Source of the DNA: Chlamydiota bacterium
GTDB taxonomy: Bacteria; Chlamydiota; Chlamydiia; Chlamydiales; Rhabdochlamydiaceae
Direction: 5' to 3'
Assembly: GCA_027348355.1 (NCBI GenBank)
Contig: DAIEPN010000182.1
Coordinates: 1-5,911 of the forward strand
DNA length: 5,911 nt
Part shown: positions 5,238 to 5,911 of the stretch, piece by piece
How positions within the stretch are numbered: position 1 is the stretch's first letter
How the letters are laid out: every line of letters starts with the position of its first letter
The notes under the pieces: generated by a model
Seen by the model: the letters and a program-made list of their open reading frames with translations, nothing else
Database searches by the model: none
What the model was told of the DNA's origin: nothing
Made by a program: the position numbers and the translations under genes

Positions 5238-5696
5238 TTAGAGTTGTAGCGCTAATTGAGTGCTAATAAATTCCTCCATGTCCTCAAATGTAACGAAAGG
5301 AGATACAATAGCTCCGATTAGACCTGCCTTTGCAAGAAGAAGTCCGCCAATAATGGATGGGACCCCTCCAGTAGAGGCTGTCGCAACTCCGGCAAGTATA
5401 GTAATGATAAAACAAGCGACGCTTGTAACTCTAGCTCTTTGCTCTACGGCCTTCACATCTGATTCAGCCTTTGCGACTGTTGCATCTACAAAAGTTTTTA
5501 CTAAATTAGTACTCGAAGATGAGTTTCCATTAATCAACTTTTCTTGGCTTATGTCAGCCTTGATTAATTCAGCTTGTCCTTGCGCCTTTTTGAGCTCATT
5601 TTTGCACCCTTGCCATTCTTTATATCCACTTACTGCCGTAGCTGCTCCATAGGCGAATGCCGCAACTGTAGCGGTTCCTGAAATGATTGCTGCCAT
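5238..5696 (-). CDS. Small Ala/Gly-rich membrane protein with C-terminal two-lobed hydrophobic region
   Basis: No family recognised. The 152 residues divide into a hydrophobic, Ala-rich N-terminal segment (1-24), a charged helix (26-56), a Ser-rich linker (58-63, NSSSST), a second charged helix (65-89), and a hydrophobic pair: about 91-108 (TSVACFIITILAGVATAS), a TGGVPS turn, then about 114-134 (SIIGGLLLAKAGLIGAIVSPF). An acidic tail FEDMEEF follows (137-143). No positively charged signal-peptide start is present. The adjacent hydrophobic lobes joined by a tight turn resemble the membrane hairpin of chlamydial inclusion-membrane (Inc) proteins, and also small pore-forming or translocator proteins. 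This is shape, not homology. The ATG at 5696 has AAGGGG (5709-5704) at 7-base spacing. It has its own promoter and strong terminator, so it is a monocistronic unit. Confidence 0.8.
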   Translation of the reverse strand: MAAIISGTATVAAFAYGAATAVSGYKEWQGCKNELKKAQGQAELIKADISQEKLINGNSSSSTNLVKTFVDATVAKAESDVKAVEQRARVTSVACFIITILAGVATASTGGVPSIIGGLLLAKAGLIGAIVSPFVTFEDMEEFISTQLALQL

Positions 5697-5703
5697 AATA
5701 TTA

Positions 5704-5709
5704 CCCCTT
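5704..5709 (-). promoter_or_regulatory. Ribosome binding site of the small membrane-protein gene
   Basis: AAGGGG, seven bases before the ATG at 5696. It supports this start over later in-frame codons. Confidence 0.6.
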
Positions 5710-5742
5710 ATATTTTATTATTAAATTAACAAATGTAGTATT

Positions 5743-5771
5743 AATATATTGTTTACTATCTTAAAAGTAAA
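5743..5771 (-). promoter_or_regulatory. Candidate promoter of the small membrane-protein gene
   Basis: TTTACT (5766-5771, four of six to the -35 consensus), a 17-base spacer and TATATT (5743-5748, five of six to the -10 consensus). The start would be near 5736, with a leader of about 40 bases. The surrounding DNA is extremely A+T-rich, so chance matches are likely. Confidence 0.4.
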
Positions 5772-5911
5772 GTTATTTATACTCCTGTATATTAATAATT
5801 TAATTAAAATAAATATTATATATTTTGTAAGCCTCTTATACTCAATGGGAGTAGTTGTTACTATATTGATATACAATTACTTATGAAATTGATGAAAAGG
5901 GGGGTATTTTA
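5772..5911. other. A+T-rich gap to the window end, with a possible ribosome binding site for a plus-strand gene
   Basis: No gene is visible here. It holds short inverted repeats TATAC-TCCT-GTATA (near 5778-5791) and TACTC-AATGG-GAGTA (near 5839-5853), and TTATACTC occurs twice. At the edge the plus strand reads AAAAGGGGGG (5895-5904), then TATTTTA. This resembles the ribosome binding site and spacing of the neighbouring minus-strand gene, so a divergent gene may start just outside. An ATG at 5883 has no Shine-Dalgarno. Confidence 0.3.

Noticed and set aside
5260..5652. A 130-codon open frame on the plus strand opposite the small membrane-protein gene
   Set aside because: It is antisense to a gene with a good ribosome binding site, promoter and terminator. 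Its protein shows no coherent features and it has no convincing Shine-Dalgarno.

Overview
All six supported genes lie on the minus strand of this A+T-rich bacterial stretch. Read in the direction of transcription (right to left), they are: a small Ala/Gly-rich membrane protein (5696-5238), a 115-residue orphan (5060-4713), a YheS-type ABC-F translation factor (4581-2755), an AAA-type ATPase with a DUF4143-like C-terminal half (2642-1521), an exported ββα-metal nuclease of the NUC1/EndoG class (1420-698), and the N-terminal half of a NifS/IscS-type cysteine desulfurase (561-1, cut by the window edge). No rRNA, tRNA, CRISPR array, insertion sequence or integrase was seen.

The genes are separated by gaps of 100-177 bases, and several have their own plausible promoter. 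They therefore look like consecutive single-gene units rather than one operon. The best-defined control element is an intrinsic terminator at 5161-5200 that closes the small membrane-protein unit. The ATPase gene looks leaderless: its promoter -10 ends about 8 bases before the ATG, and its -35 sits in the middle of a 14+14 bp inverted repeat. The 131-base gap before the ABC-F gene holds two Shine-Dalgarno-like motifs with no start codon at normal spacing, and several mutually exclusive short stems.

The genes do not form an obvious pathway. They cover iron-sulfur/sulfur chemistry (desulfurase), ribosome rescue (ABC-F), nucleic-acid degradation outside the cytoplasm (nuclease), an accessory ATPase and two unrecognised proteins. 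The organism is not identifiable with certainty. The signal-peptide-bearing nuclease, the two-lobed hydrophobic small protein and the desulfurase active-site variant would suit a Gram-negative intracellular bacterium such as an environmental chlamydia, but that is a weak inference from general resemblance. No clearly new multi-gene system is visible. The points most worth a second look are the palindrome/leaderless start of the ATPase gene, the altered PLP pocket of the desulfurase, the Inc-like small membrane protein and the structured region upstream of the ABC-F gene.
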